Shown one piece after another: positions 48,911 through 62,398 of a stretch of 64,000 nt of DNA (the first letter of the stretch is position 1; each line of letters begins with the position of its first letter). The stretch is from Trichoplax sp. H2 (taxonomy: Eukaryota; Placozoa; Uniplacotomia; Trichoplacea), in the NCBI GenBank assembly GCA_003344405.1, contig NOWV01000239.1:1-64000 (forward strand). Reading direction: 5' to 3'. The position numbers were made by a program, and so were the translations under genes. The notes below the pieces were generated by a model, which saw only the letters and a program-made list of their open reading frames with translations, ran no database searches and was not told the origin of the DNA.

Positions 48911-51591
48911 ATTGATTGTTAAAATTTAGTAAATCAATATAATCCGAAATTGATTTTCTTTAAGAATTAGAATAAAATTTAAGCATCAAAACTGAACCTA
49001 AATTATAAGTATCTTTTCTATTCATGAAATTTTCACTTAAATTGCTTGTTTGAAATGAAATGAGCTAAATCACTTTATTTTTTAATCTGTGATTCTCTAA
49101 TTTTCACATGCGTTAACTAGTTGGTCTAATCTTGGCATTGTATGAGATTGGTAAAAATATGGTATCTTTATAACTAAAATTTAAAGAATATTTTAAATAC
49201 TGGCAGATAGCTTAGTAAAAGGAATTTATCTTTTTAGAGGAAAAAGCTCAGATAACTATACTGACGAAGAAGCAAATTTCATTCTGTTCTTAAAACGTAA
49301 GGTAATAATAGGTATCATATAGTACTGATGCTGATTACATATAACTATACTGCAGTTGAATACAAATTTTTTATCTTATTAATGAAGTAAAAGAATTCAA
49401 CTACCATATTTTTCTTTACTTGTAAGGTCATATCGATGACTTTCGATTCATATACTTTAATAAAGGTCTTATGTAACCGTAGTTCGTCTTTTACTTTAGC
49501 AAGAGTTGCCAAAAATTTGTTTGCAAATTTCGAAAATGCGTTGCAATTTATTCAATGTTATTTAATACTTAGGTAAACGACACGTGAAATATAACTGAAA
49601 AACCAGAATTGAACCCTAAAATTAAGTCTGCATTCACTGACTGTAGATCTCCAGGTAAAACATATGATGGAGTCATTAATTCGATTAAATCTATTATGAT
49701 CTTCAGTAAAAACTAAAAATGATATAAATTATACCTATAATAAATCTTGCTTTAATTTTACTTGTAATCTTTTAGTGCAAGAGGAAAAACTGAAGACACT
49801 GCTGAATCGCAAAACTAATAATATTTACGATTTTTTTTAAGTTTAGATAATAATATGTCATATGGTACTAATAGCAAAGAATGGTATAGCTTAATTAAAT
49901 TAGAAACTAAGGATGGTGTTTCTTGAAGATCGTATGAATCACTTTCGAGACTGAAAATTAGCATCGATTTTGGTATTTTTATGCACATCAGTTTTACTCA
50001 AGCACTGCAAGTTAAAATGCTTGGTATACGCGTATTTCCTGTAGGTTGTAGATTATGTACTGTGTATTTACTGTATTTGAGCTTTATATCTATAATATTG
50101 CTACAATAGGGTAGAATGATGTAGAACTATACCTTCATAGCTGTTACAAACGCACTAAAGGAGATTTTAATTTAAAATAACTAGTATGCCTCGATAACTC
50201 CTAGGATTAATTTCCAAAATTAGATTGAACCACCAATTATAATAAACTTATTCAAATTAATGATTTCGAACTGGAAAAGATAGTCCTTTAAGCGATTTAG
50301 ACTCGGCTTATTCCGTCTGTCAGAAAAAGAACAAAATAATTCTCTCATTCAGTTTTAAATATAGCTGGAAAGTTTTTAAAATAAGTCAGATAGAGATTTT
50401 ATTACTATATATATATATCAATTAGTTTAAATATTGTATTCTAGGACACGTAGAATGAACTTTTTATTTCAGATTTGAGTGAATTTTTAACAAATGTTTC
50501 CAAAGCTAATCTACTATTTTCAGAGAATGATTAATTAATTCTCGACCTTTCGATATCTGCCATCAAATTCCATTCATAAAATTTACATTTAGTGACGGTC
50601 CACAACAAAAGTGGGATACAAATACAAGTAAAGTAATGCTAGGCAAGATTATCTAATTTGCTAGTACCCTCGATTCTAATTACATTTAGATAAGTATCAC
50701 GTTAGTAAAGGTTAGCTGGTCTCAACTTATCAGTATTTAGGTGCGATACCATAGAATTTTACGTTAAGGCTAGAAACAGCATGTAGCGATACTATTAGAT
50801 GAGTTATTTTTGTCAACTTCTATGTAGAAGTACGTAAACTATATAAAACTTAAAAGTAATACCACATCTATAAATGTCAACAATAATAGGTATACAGTAT
50901 ACGAGCAATGTCTATGATAATGCAGGGATATCGAATTCAGCTTCGTAGAATAAAATACTAATTGAATTTCGTTCTCTTACTAAATTTTATAACTGTAAAG
51001 TAAATCTATTTGCAACCATTATGTTATAAACAAGTTTGGTAACATATTCAAGTAGCTACGCTTATCTATCGTTGTTGCTCTTAGTCTTTCTTTACGGACA
51101 GCTCTATTTTAGTGTAATGTAAGTTAGTATTGTTATTGTAGACTGTTCGCCATGTTTAGTATAATGTACGGTAGCGTAACTTCTATATTTATTCTAAGAT
51201 ATATTTGGTAGCCATAACTAAAGACTGTAGTGGTATAGACTCTATGCTAGAGTACAGATGACTATATGCAGTAATATATGTTGACTTATTAATAAGGTTA
51301 TAGGTAAAAATAGAACTGTAAATCATATATTACGATATAGTTCATTCATTGTACTTTGGCTGGTGTGAATAATGTCTACATAAATACTGTACTCGTATCC
51401 ATATCGGATTAATGATGGTCCGCAGTAGAATAGTGTTACTAAGAATAATGTAACTATGTATAAAATAAGGTAAGTGTATAAAATAAGGTAAAAGGTTGCC
51501 GTGCGGATTGCAGCTGCGAATGCTACGAAAAGTATAAAAACATGCAACTTTAGATTATTCTGTTAGATCGCTGTAGAAGTCTTTAGTAGTA
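48911..51591. other. Upstream of the GPCR gene, no gene recognised
   Basis: AT-rich, with an AT microsatellite near 50408. No LRR or other module seen on either strand. Confidence 0.55.
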
Positions 51592-51778
51592 GTATTCGGC
51601 TAGAGTAGAGCTGTGTGTAGTTAATCTTTGTATAAGATTCAATAAAGCCCTTTTTTTCTAAAATTTGGAATTTCGTCTTCGGTATATATCACATCTAGCA
51701 AAATATAACTATTGTAAACGAGTTCTAGATAGAACTGCTAAATAATCTAAAGTTGTCAGCTTATACACTTTATGTAGC
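51592..51778. repeat. Direct repeat, left copy beside the assembly gap
   Basis: Nearly identical to 52288-52473, which begins directly after the gap. Related, diverged copies of the GTATTCGGCTAGA...AGAGCT core occur near 46200 and 37240. Contains TATAAGATTCAATAAAG. Confidence 0.85.
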
Positions 51779-52118
51779 ACTAGTGCAAACTCCCGTCGCT
51801 TTGCTGACGGTTTACGATAATGTGCTCATTTAACAGGTAGTATTACCATTTGTCGTAGACCTGTCAGGGGTTCAGTAACTTTATACCGTGTACTGTGTAG
51901 TAGTAGAGTGTATGACATATACTGATATACATACCGCATTTCTCTAATCTTATAGTAACTCTCCATTTTTAGCTATGTGGAACACTCTTACCCACTCATT
52001 CATACTGTATAATATATATATATTTATATATTAGTGCAAGCTCCTGTCGCTTTACTGACGGTTTACGATAATGTGCTCATTTAACATAGGTTCAGTAACT
52101 TTATACCGTACCGTGTAT

Positions 52119-52267
52119 ACTATAATTTAAAGTGTTCATACATAGTACCTGTGTTATTTACGTTACTGTACAGTCAAGACTTTTGATTATTAGTAACAAT
52201 AATTTATAGCGGATCACCTATAATCCAATATGACAACTGCTACAGTATTGGCACAGAACTTATTTCT
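52119..52267. repeat. Direct repeat, copy ending exactly at the gap
   Basis: Identical or nearly so to 52555-52703. The left copy stops at the first N, and the 52288 copy starts at the last N. This suggests a collapsed or misjoined duplication. Confidence 0.85.
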
Positions 52268-52287
52268 NNNNNNNNNNNNNNNNNNNN
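52268..52287. other. Assembly gap (20 N)
   Basis: Twenty unknown bases; the true length is unknown. It lies inside the duplicated block 51592-52703. Confidence 0.99.
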
Positions 52288-53587
52288 GTATTCGGCTAGA
52301 GTAGAGCTGTGTGTAGTTAATCTTTGTATAAGATTCAATAAAGCCCTTTTTTCTAAAATTTGGAATTTCGTCTTCGGTATATATCACATCTGGCAAAATA
52401 TAACTATTGTAAACGAGTTCTAGATAGAGCTGCTAAATAATCTAAAGTTGTCAGCTTATACACTTTATGTAGCATTTCTAGCTATAATCCACATAGCAAT
52501 ATTCTACTTAATTTTATACACTCTAGGATATACCTCGCTTGTTACACTTCGCGTACTATAATTTAAAGTGTTCATACATAGTACCTGTGTTATTTACGTT
52601 ACTGTACAGTCAAGACTTTTGATTATTAGTAACAATAATTTATAGCGGATCACCTATAATCCAATATGACAACTGCTACAGTATTGGCACAGAACTTATT
52701 TCTTCCAGACAAAACACGATAAACTAACAATATCGTGATATATGTGTTACTGTGATAAAGTGTTGTAATGAAATGAAACGTGTAGAAACCAAGCTACTGA
52801 ACTTCTAACAAACTTTGATTCAACTTTCTTTGCACTCAGGTCAACTTAACAAAACTTTGACAAAAAATAAAATTTTGGGAAACAACCGATCAACAATTTA
52901 TTAAGAAAATGTGAGAGAGTCTAATTAAACAACCTTCCAAATACTTAATTCTAAGTATTATAAGTAGAGAAATAAAAAACTGCAGAATTGAAACTGTCAA
53001 CAATCACACAACCTAACAAAAAGAAGAACGTTTAAACTTACAACAGTTCGACCCCGAAGGCCTTTAAAATTGAACAAGTTCTTCAAAAGAATCTTTTGCT
53101 CTCAACTCTAAATTTTCTGATTACTTTATCATTTATAGGCTTCGCAGAGCCCTCAGTGGTACTTAAAACTTAATATTTATTAACCAATCACTCTTAAATT
53201 AAAAACCTTTTTAGAAAACTACTTTGCACCGCTTTAGAAAAAACAAAAATTATTCAAAGTTCAGACACAAATTACCTTATGATTCCCATATAAACACTAT
53301 AAAACCATCAAACTAACTATGAAATACCTCAAGCTTTACTTCTAACTTAATTTCCAATGATAATACATTACAAATGTCTAAAAATTAATCTTTAAACATC
53401 AAGGTTTAGTCATAAAAATAACAGCCTAACTACTTAGCAATCAACACAACCTCAGCCATTTGCCATCTTTTTTTTCTATTTTCTCAACTAAACTTTCCTA
53501 CTGTAACTTTCATATCTCTTCATAAAATTCCAAAGTTTCAAATTCACAACAAAAAGTTCACATTTCAAAAGCTAATATCAACTCAAA

Positions 53588-53687
53588 TCACTAGACATTT
53601 TATAAAATCACTGGGCATTTCATAAAATCTCTAGGTATTTCATAAAATCATTAGGCATTTTATAAAATCACTTGGCATTTTGCAATA
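53588..53687. repeat. Five tandem copies of a 20-bp unit
   Basis: Unit TCACTAGGCATTTTATAAAA with small changes; the fifth copy runs into GGCATTTTGCAA, the left arm of the hairpin. Confidence 0.9.
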
Positions 53688-53725
53688 TGACGGATGCGTT
53701 TGTCAACGGCAATTTGCAAAATGCC
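53674..53725. repeat. Hairpin with 12-bp arms
   Basis: GGCATTTTGCAA (53674-53685) pairs with TTGCAAAATGCC (53714-53725) across a 28-base loop. Confidence 0.88.
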
Positions 53726-53732
53726 TAATCAA

Positions 53733-53761
53733 CATTTACGAGTTGATTGTAGCCAATATCT
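53733..53761 (-). pseudogene. Truncated LRR exon broken by an insertion
   Basis: After a - strand AAG acceptor the frame reads DIGYNQLVNVD then TAG. DIGYNQL matches DISYNQL of LRR36 in the intact gene. The match ends where the hairpin of the G-poor segment begins (about 53730). The rest of the exon is not found. Confidence 0.5.
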
Positions 53762-53951
53762 CTTCAAATTCAAATAAATAATGAAAGAAACAGGTAAGGA
53801 TAACTGCTACTATTACACATTTAGATAAGTCGACTACAGTATGATTGAACTCTAATTTATCCCAAAGCATGAATATGGCAATAATGAATGTTACAATAAC
53901 TCAAGTCTTGAATATATACAAGTACATTTCTATAGCCGTGATAATGCTTAC

Positions 53952-54014
53952 AAGGTATGCATGGCCTGCAATAGACGAAACATCTTTTTTGGAATATTAT
54001 CTGTGCTACAATTT
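53952..54014 (-). pseudogene. Relic LRR exon of a second LRR-GPCR gene
   Basis: On the - strand, TTAG then 63 nt then GTAAG. It reads NCSTDNIPKKMFRLLQAM in phase 2-2. It resembles LRR35 of the intact gene (CNISRIPEKIFRLFRM), sharing the I-P-x-K-x-FRL core. The next relic downstream (53761) matches LRR36, so gene order is conserved. No 7TM exon for this copy is seen in the window. Confidence 0.55.
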
Positions 54015-54168
54015 CTAATTTTGCTATATTTAGTTAAAATTACAAAGGCATCGGCTTTAGTCGTCATTCTGGATAATTTTTTGTAACACCCTAACAATAG
54101 CTTTAATGCGCGAAATCAAGTGTATTAGAAACGAAAATTTCGCCACATAACTAAAAAGTAAACTTTAC

Positions 54169-54232
54169 AAGTAAATCTAAACCAAGATGTCGAAAGTGGT
54201 AATTCAGTAAACGATTCTCCGCAATTTTCCAA
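54169..54232 (-). pseudogene. Degenerate LRR exon-like segment
   Basis: CAG then 64 nt then GTAAAG on the - strand, reading WKIAENRLLNYHFRHLGL. This is LRR-like (ENRL, F-x-x-L), but the length breaks the phase 2-2 rule by one base. That fits a decayed exon of the same broken gene. Confidence 0.4.
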
Positions 54233-54810
54233 CTGATGAGAAGAAGTAGAAAATTTAAACGCATATTTAAGATATTTAAAATAATTTGAAATCCATCCGT
54301 ATTGCAACCGTTTATAGATTGCTTTTGCAATAAACCAATTCCCAACATGAAGTACTTTAACATCTGTATTACTCTCTCAAGGAAATAGCATGTTGCAGCT
54401 GTATGATAAAACGTGACTCCTTTTAAATTTCGCTGATACAATTACATAAACAAATTCAGGTCTATCACGTACAATTTCAAGGCAACTGAAGTATTTTGCT
54501 GGCTTGCAAAAATTTTTATTGACAGTACGATAACTAGAAATTTTCTCAACTATCAACAGATTTAAATTTAATCATTAGATAATAGGTAACATTTGCTATT
54601 AAATAATCTCTTTAACCTATCAATTAGATTTCACTTTTATCTAATTTTTGCTTCTGTCACTTGCGTATAATAAATATTTTAAGAAATACTGGTATGGTCA
54701 TTACCAAAGTGCTATATTGAAAGAATATTATAGTATCGTTTATCTCTAATATTTCGCAAATAGCGTATGCTAGCTTTTATTAAAATCATTACATTGTATG
54801 ACATACGAGC

Positions 54811-55374
54811 TATCACAAACCAACTTCGTGACAAAGATAACGTAAAGCAAATCTCTAAATTACCATAGCTCCGGTCTTCAGTGTCTCTTAACTACCTCAC
54901 AAGAATTTAGACGCCTTTGCTTCTACGTTAAAACAACTATAAAACTCTTCTTTTATTCAACTATCTGCCGAGCTTAAATACCCTTCGGCAGCTATCATGT
55001 ATGAGTCATAAAAGTTCACGAACTTTAGCTCATGTTGGATAGCTAAATTAATACAGACATTATTCATAATTCTGGACTTTTACTGAACGATCTAGATAAT
55101 TAGACTACATGATGTCCATATACACAATTATTTATAGTATCACCTATAATTGAATATCTTCAGGATATTCATCACAAGCGTTACAAGACGTAACACTATC
55201 ATCAATTAATATTAGTTACCTTATGAGAACTCTTACTACAATACAGCATAATTTACTGTAACAAAATAATAACTACTGTAGTTCTTACTGTAAGTCATTA
55301 TTAGTTATCTCCATATATAAATGTTAAACACTAAATCTAGTCATTTACTCTTCACGCTGGTTCGTACCATGAAA
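54811..55374 (-). mobile_element. Solo LTR with TSD CGAGC
   Basis: CGAGC at 54806-54810 and 55375-55379. Reads as the reverse complement of the 4286 copy, which it matches more closely than the 440-bp subfamily. Its termini are slightly decayed. Confidence 0.9.
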
Positions 55375-56196
55375 CGAGCATATTAATTCTTTCTCAGTAA
55401 GGTTGAGAAATCAGTGCAAGTTTAAGTGTAATTTGAAAATCAGCAATGTGCACATATTCAATCATCCACTATCTTATACACTCACGTTTTTATTGTGTAA
55501 CAAAGGGGTATCTGTCTCCAAATATTAGTCACTTTCACATAAGTATTAAGGGAATAACTTGAGCTTAAATAAATCTTTATTACGAATTCAGTTATAATAA
55601 AAAAGCTAGTCTTAGATGACAGGAGAGTACGAAAGAATCAAACGAGAGTTAAATCCTTTTGCTTATATAATATTCAACATCAATTGATCATAAAAATGAT
55701 ATAAACAAAATCTATGCTACATTACCCTAAGTCTTATCTATGAGATTAGTATAATAAATTCTTATAACTTATAGTAGTCTTAGCTACCATTACAATACGA
55801 TTCTTTCGACATAACAGTATGTTATTAAAATAACAAATCGATATTTACATAAGCATTCATAACACAATAGGTGAATATTGTAATTATAATGTTACGGCCA
55901 TTCTTAGGAATGGCAGTAATAACAACAATACCATATGACTACTGTACCAATCTTAACAATCACACACATCTTTAAAATAAATCGACCGGCATGAGCACTT
56001 TCAGTTGCATCATGTAAGTCCAGCGTTTACATCTATGTGAAAGCTACTTCACTACATATTGCAATATTGAGTGGCAACGCGACGTAGAGCAACTTTTCAT
56101 AGAAGCGTAATTTCGTTGTCTTAAGATAGCTTATGTAAGAATACACCAACACGGACTTCCAGATATCTCTAGAAGTCCATGGATATGAATTTGTCT

Positions 56197-56830
56197 ATGT
56201 ACTAGGGGATAGAAATAGCCCTAGCTTGCAACTAAGATTGAGAGTGTGTCTAATATGTACTACTGTGAATTAGAATATCAATAATTATAAGTTGATGTTA
56301 TAATGCAGATATAATTAAGATTTAAAACAGTCAGGCCTCTAATTTATTTAGAAATCGCAATCTACTTTATATCCGCGAGGCTGCAGTCTATATAGAATTT
56401 GATATCTAGAACCAGTTCAACTATAAGAGTCACCTCATCTTTCTGAAACTAACCAATTAATGCTCTAAAAAGTCTTCATTTGTATGAATTTAACACAGTG
56501 TAATCCCATTACATTTTTTTATCAGTATTACATTGATCAGTTCCTAATAGTAATCTAACAAAGATATGTTAGACTATAATACTAAGATATTTCATTTAGA
56601 CATAGAAACTGTACTTTCAACCTTAACGTCAGGCAATATAGTCTGATGTAAATAGTCTGTAATTACTATTTGAGTCCAGCTAATCCCAAATTAAGGATTA
56701 CCCTACTTACACTTACACTGTGAAGCAGTAAAGTTAAATTTAAGGAAATCGCAAACATTACTGATAACAAGCATATATCAAAAGTAACTTTGAAATAATG
56801 TACATGTCAAGAATGTTACTTTCATGGCAT
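56197..56830. repeat. Dispersed repeat, copy 2
   Basis: Aligns with 41099-41725 (shared GAAATAGCCCTAGC, ACCAATTAATGC and AAATTAAGGAT blocks), diverged. Upstream, 55890 has an LTR-like palindromic start TGTTACGGCCATTC...GAATGGC. Confidence 0.55.
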
Positions 56831-59800
56831 TATGATCCCTGATTTCATACTTCTGAAATATTATCTAATTGCTAATCATTTATGATCGATTTTGTGTTAA
56901 TTCTACCTAAGCAGGCAGATTTTTTATCGAAAATGAGGGTTTATAATATAATTGGCGTAGAAGAGACGTATCGTTGCAACGGCCTCTCGACGAGGGAAGA
57001 TGGTCAGTATTAAGAGTCATACTACAGGGAGCGTCTTAGGAACGGCAAGTCTCACAATAGACTAATAGTGTATTTTCCTAAAAATAGTTTAATTTCCTTG
57101 CCATAGATTTCAGTTTGTAAGAAAAAGATTCAGATGAATAACAAACATTCTGATATAGAATAAATTAGGAAGAGCTCTATGGTGTATTAAATGACAAATA
57201 TTTAATCACTCAAAGGACATGAGCCTGTTTGATAGTAGGAAAAACAAATATCATTAGATTTTAAAAAGAAAATTTCGTACGATGAAGTTTATCCGGCATT
57301 ACGTAATACCTATTTAGCGCATAAATTTTAACTACAATAAAATATATTCATATCTTTAATTGATTCATTTAAACTATGCTGACTGATTTCTTGCAGTGTC
57401 ATATCAACTAAATCTAAAGCAGCAATGCTAAAATTAATATTTTTCGATAATTAAGCTCTTAATTTAGGCATAAAAGGGTAAAATACTTCAGATCAATTTA
57501 AGTTTTTATTTTACAATTGAAGAATATTAATGAAGAAGATACAAATAAAAGGGCAATAATATAAAAAACGAAATGGACTCTAATTGATTAAATGAATATT
57601 ATATGGTAAAGTTATTATTTAAGCCGTACGTCGTACGCAGTACAATGTTTTGAGAAATCATAACTATTTAAGCTTTCTACAGGTATGGCTTTATAATTGG
57701 TACGGCCCATTTTCGTTTAGGCGGCTTCGCCTGCTATTCTAGAATAATTGCGCACAATTACTACTAGGCAAAAGAAAATTTAATATTCGGATCTATTAAA
57801 GTCCTAACGTACGTGAAGAACAAGAAATAGAGCTTGTCAGAAATCAGCATACCCTAACATATTTTTCCACAGTGTACATGATATTTTCTTATACGTATTT
57901 CGCTTATTCATTTTTGTAATTAATTTTTATCATCTGGCGATTTTTTTATTAATTGCACATCTGCAGCTATCAATTTATCTAAGTCACGCACTTCCCACGA
58001 TAAGGTGAATACCTTAATATATCAGCTACAAACGTCATTATAATATCTTTTATGATCGAATATAATAAGCTTTATCCAACAATTAATAGCAAATAATAAA
58101 CAATTACATTAAAAATCATTAACAGAGTGACAGTATAAAAGTTAAAAAAATTTCATTTTTAACTTTTATATATCATATTATATCCAAAAAACAATACTGC
58201 GTCAATTAACTATTTCAAACAAGCGTGGGCCGGTAATCGATCAAAAATGCTACTGTTCTACAGATCTAATAATTGTTTTCTATTCTTGAATTCATTTGGA
58301 TTTCCATACTAACTCTATATAAGTATTTATGAAGGTCTTTCAAGTATCATTACCAGCAAATGTCTAAGGCGTTACCAAATGCAATCTCACTAATGAATTA
58401 CAGAAGTTCGCACGAAAACATTGACTTTTATACCATTCATATTAGTCATGATTTTGGCTAGTAGCTGGCGATGGTTGGGCTTATATTTGCAACTTGATTC
58501 TTAAAGAACGATTCTATTGATATTCTTATTGATTGTAAAATGTAATCTTATACTAAGCGTAGAAATTGATTAGAGCTCAGTTTGTTAGAAAGCACCAGCG
58601 GCCGCTCCCACAGAGTATAAAAGGAGCGAGCTCATAACGACCAGTTGTTCCGAAATTCAGTAGTCATAAAGGCTCGTCGAACGAGATAATAAACTTTTTA
58701 ACGGAATACTCTTCAAGTAATTGATTAACTATATGTACCCCGAGTACATTAGGATATTAGTTACTGGAGTGAACCGTTCACAAAGAAGAAAATTTATGAC
58801 AGATATATAATAGATTTGATGGGTAAATTATAGGCAATTAATAGGCTAATGGTCGCCATATCTTACGATTGCACTAAAGGTATAAATATATACGTGCTTT
58901 ATTCATTCGTAAGATGTGCTAAATAAGTATTTATTAATCCTTTATCACCACTTATGCAGTATTCTAGGTTACTGCACAGTGGCTGAGTTACCAGCACGAC
59001 ATATTAATTCTACAACTAATAGTAAATGTAATAAGTAATATCCTAACTTTAGTGAAACTCGTTAAATTATGACGAATTGCAAAAATAAACTTCGATGTAG
59101 ACAGTAGAAGAGCAATGATATCAAACAGTTAGTCTAGTGACGCAATCACGACAGACTTATATGAAGACTTTTCGAAAGTCAATAATTTATAAACTATTTC
59201 ACAATTCGGTAGTTATGATTTTATCCTTCAATCTATTCTTATCTGAAACTGGTACAAATTTTATTGTTATTTCTGATCATATCGCTTGCAGTAGGTTATG
59301 CAATTTGGAAGTAAAAGCTTGTATCTACAGACTACGTTTGTTTGCTTTAGATAGTAACGGTGAGTCGTTATTACGTACTCACTATAAAATCCCGTCATAT
59401 AGCGAATTAAATTAATCCAAAATTGTCATATAAAATGGTAAAATTAAAAATGAATTACTATTTAAGTCAGCTAAAGTCATGAATAGATCACAAAGTATTA
59501 TACAAATTACAATTCGGAATACTTCATACGTAATTAACCTTTCAAGCAGCACTGGGATATATTATTCGAAGGAAAAAACGATTTTCCACGAAATTTTAAT
59601 TAGAATATTACCAATTGGACGTGTAGACATTTGTCTATAATGCTATTATCATCGACAATATCAAAGATATTAGAGTATTCGATTATTGTAATTAATAACA
59701 ACAATATTCCTAGAACAAGTATGCAAATCGTTCAAAACGAAAGCATCAAGACTTTCAGTACGTGCGGCAATGTAGTAAAATATAAGATCTATACTAATAT

Positions 59801-62393
59801 ACGACGATCACCATGGTGTCTTTAATTAATGGACACTGCACTGAAAGGATCTCAAATCAGTTAAACAATTCTTCACAAGAAAAAGTGAAATAATTGCAAA
59901 TTCTTCTGTAATTTGACTATAAAATTTTATTTTTATCATTGTTATTATCAAAACAAATTTCATCAGTTCTTTTTATTTCACTTTTTATAATTTATTTGTC
60001 AAACTTCTATTATTATTTATGAATATACCTATAAGCTAAAATTAAACATTTAAACCTATTAATTAGCATTTGGAAGGTTAGAAAAGTATATTCTTTATTG
60101 TGCCAACAGTTGAAGTTCTGATGCTTTCCTTTTTTCTCACACATTTTTCATATCTGAATGATGTAGTAAGATATTAAATAAACCTTTCCTGTATCTCCAA
60201 ATAATATTTTTAAATTGTCCAAAACCAAAAATTTATTTTATTAAATGAGAACCCCAGACTTCGAACTTTTGATGGAAGTATCCAGGTAAAGGCGGAAGAG
60301 TACTCTGATTAGGCCGGTCTATAGAAATCGATGTAAGTACAACGAACTATTTATTCTTAAATAGTTATCAACACCTAATACTTAAATAAAATTTTATGAA
60401 CGCAAGAAATTTGAATTGATGATTGTGAATTGAGGAAAACTAGATAATTTAAAGCTATATAAATATAATTTTTCATAGCAATTTAAGTCTGATTTGTAAT
60501 TATACCAACATAAAATCGATAATCCTAACTACCTGATTTAAGTTCAACACTGAAACTATAAATTTCTTCAAATAATATATATTTAAATAATTACAGATTC
60601 AACTTAAATTTCAAAAGTAACTGACAGAGTTGTTTTCCTTTTTCATTTTTCTTTTTTATTATTATGTTAGAAACTTGCTATAGTCCCTATGACTAACTTT
60701 TTATCTTTAAATAACATTCATAATTATTCAGCAATTTTAATCACCAAATAATTTATGAAACTGATATATCTTCTTATTGTCTTCTTTGACTCTCTCTATG
60801 AGCAAGTAATCGGAAATTATGTATAAATGTGAAATAGAATTTGATAGTATACCAATAAGTAAGATTATTATCTACTTATTTTCAGTATTTCTTTATCTTA
60901 TTAAATTCACTATTCCGATTAAATTTTAACTATGGAATCTATTGAGGAATTACATCAGTCAAGGCACAAATACTAAATAAAATTGACTTTCACTATTTTA
61001 GTTTAAAATTAAAGATAAGCTAGATTATTTTAACGATATTACGATAACTTTACTGTTTCGTTAATATCGTTTAATTTCTTGTATCGTGATCAATCAAATG
61101 CTCTTGCAGTATATTATGAAGAAATAATATTTCTGAAAAATTTTACACTGCAAGAATCTGTTCATATAATAAGCATTCTCATGCAATCTTAAAAATTTAA
61201 TCTTAAGCTTTTTAGAAGCTGCATCACAAATCGTAAAAAAATTACATCGAATAACCTTGAGATAACTTACAATAAATTTTTAACGATAAAGTAAAGTTTA
61301 AGCTAAGAATCTCAAAATTACTTAAAATTTAATTATTTCGCATGTTTATCGATATACTTAACTGGCAATGTCCATTCACATTTTTCTATCTGATCAATGA
61401 AGAACTCCATAAAATGGAACATTAAACTTTGCTCTTAGTTAAAAAATTAAAACGCCTAGCAATAACTGCTAGATATGCGTAAAGAATTGCTAATTATAAA
61501 AATAAAATTAAAAGAATTTCGTATCTACCATCAACCTCGATTTTTAATCCAGGGAGATAGTCATGACTAATATCAAATTCACAACTTTTCTATAATCTAG
61601 GTTAGTAGCAAATTTGCTCACTCTACATTATTGTTATGTATTCGAGAGATATCCCTACCCTTAAACTATTTCGAATAAATTTTATTAAATACTCTTAATA
61701 AAGCTAAAGCAGTGAAGCAAATCTTCACTCTTTCAAATTGTAAAATAAAATGGCCGCACTAGCACTACTAATAATGTACATAGCTATTTACTATAGTAAT
61801 TAAAAAGAAAAATAATTTAAATTTCTGTATTTCATTTGCAGCTCGAAAAAATTTGTGTCTTCTGCAATAAATGAAAATTTTAGGTAATTTCAATTGTGAT
61901 AAATACTTCTCATTGGAGTACGTTACGCTAGCCGCAGTAAGTGGCATCCAACCTTATATAGCAGCAATGCAGCATTTGAACTCAACGAGTTTCGTAACAC
62001 TCATTGTCTACTTCAAAAATAATTAAGCTATTTTTAGCTACTTAAGAAAATACAGTAATAAAAGCTATAAAAGCGAGCTTAAACATTTAGTAGGAATTAA
62101 ACCATAGCTTTTCAGTTGGTAATTCAAGGAAACAAAATATATCATAAATTTTTCCTAGCATTTACCCGTGAGGTATCAAAAGAATTTAAAAATAGTGAAT
62201 GGGCTACATTTAGTACGATAATACTTATATCAGATCTTAAACAATTTACATTTAATTGATTTCTAACATAAGAATAAGGAAATATAAATCACCCATGAGT
62301 TCCAATTGATCAATAAATTCAATAATCATGCACACTAGTAAACTATAGAAAAAGGATTCCTAAAATTATATATTAAAATGTATTATTTAATGA
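56831..62393. other. Gene-poor stretch
   Basis: Only weak items: the promoter island at 58600, an orphan 92-residue frame at 59137-59415, and a possible decayed LRR exon on the - strand at 61529-61584 (contains DISHDYLPGL, but phase 2-1). Confidence 0.5.
58600..58700 (+). promoter_or_regulatory. LTR-like promoter island
   Basis: A GC-rich patch (GCGGCCGCTCCC) is followed by TATAAAAG (58616-58623) and AATAAA (58688-58693). This is the layout seen in the intact LTR at 24281. No LTR ends or target duplication were found around it. Confidence 0.45.
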
Positions 62394-62398
62394 CATCA

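Larger units (their letters stand above)
52790..53732. repeat. G-poor, strand-asymmetric segment, possible unclassified transposon
   Basis: About 900 bp in which the + strand has few G but plentiful C, unlike the flanks. It ends with five 20-bp tandem units (53588-53687) and a 12-bp inverted repeat (53674-53685 and 53714-53725). The right end cuts an LRR relic exon. No coding frame of note. Confidence 0.55.

Noticed and set aside
51323-51547. 74-residue hydrophobic frame on the - strand, considered as a TM relic of the broken GPCR
   Set aside because: No LGR motif, and it includes an internal direct repeat; hydrophobicity follows from AT-rich DNA.
61529-61584. LRR-like DISHDYLPGL on the - strand
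   Set aside because: Entry is phase 2 but exit is phase 1, with no neighbouring LRR exon; too weak to annotate as an exon.
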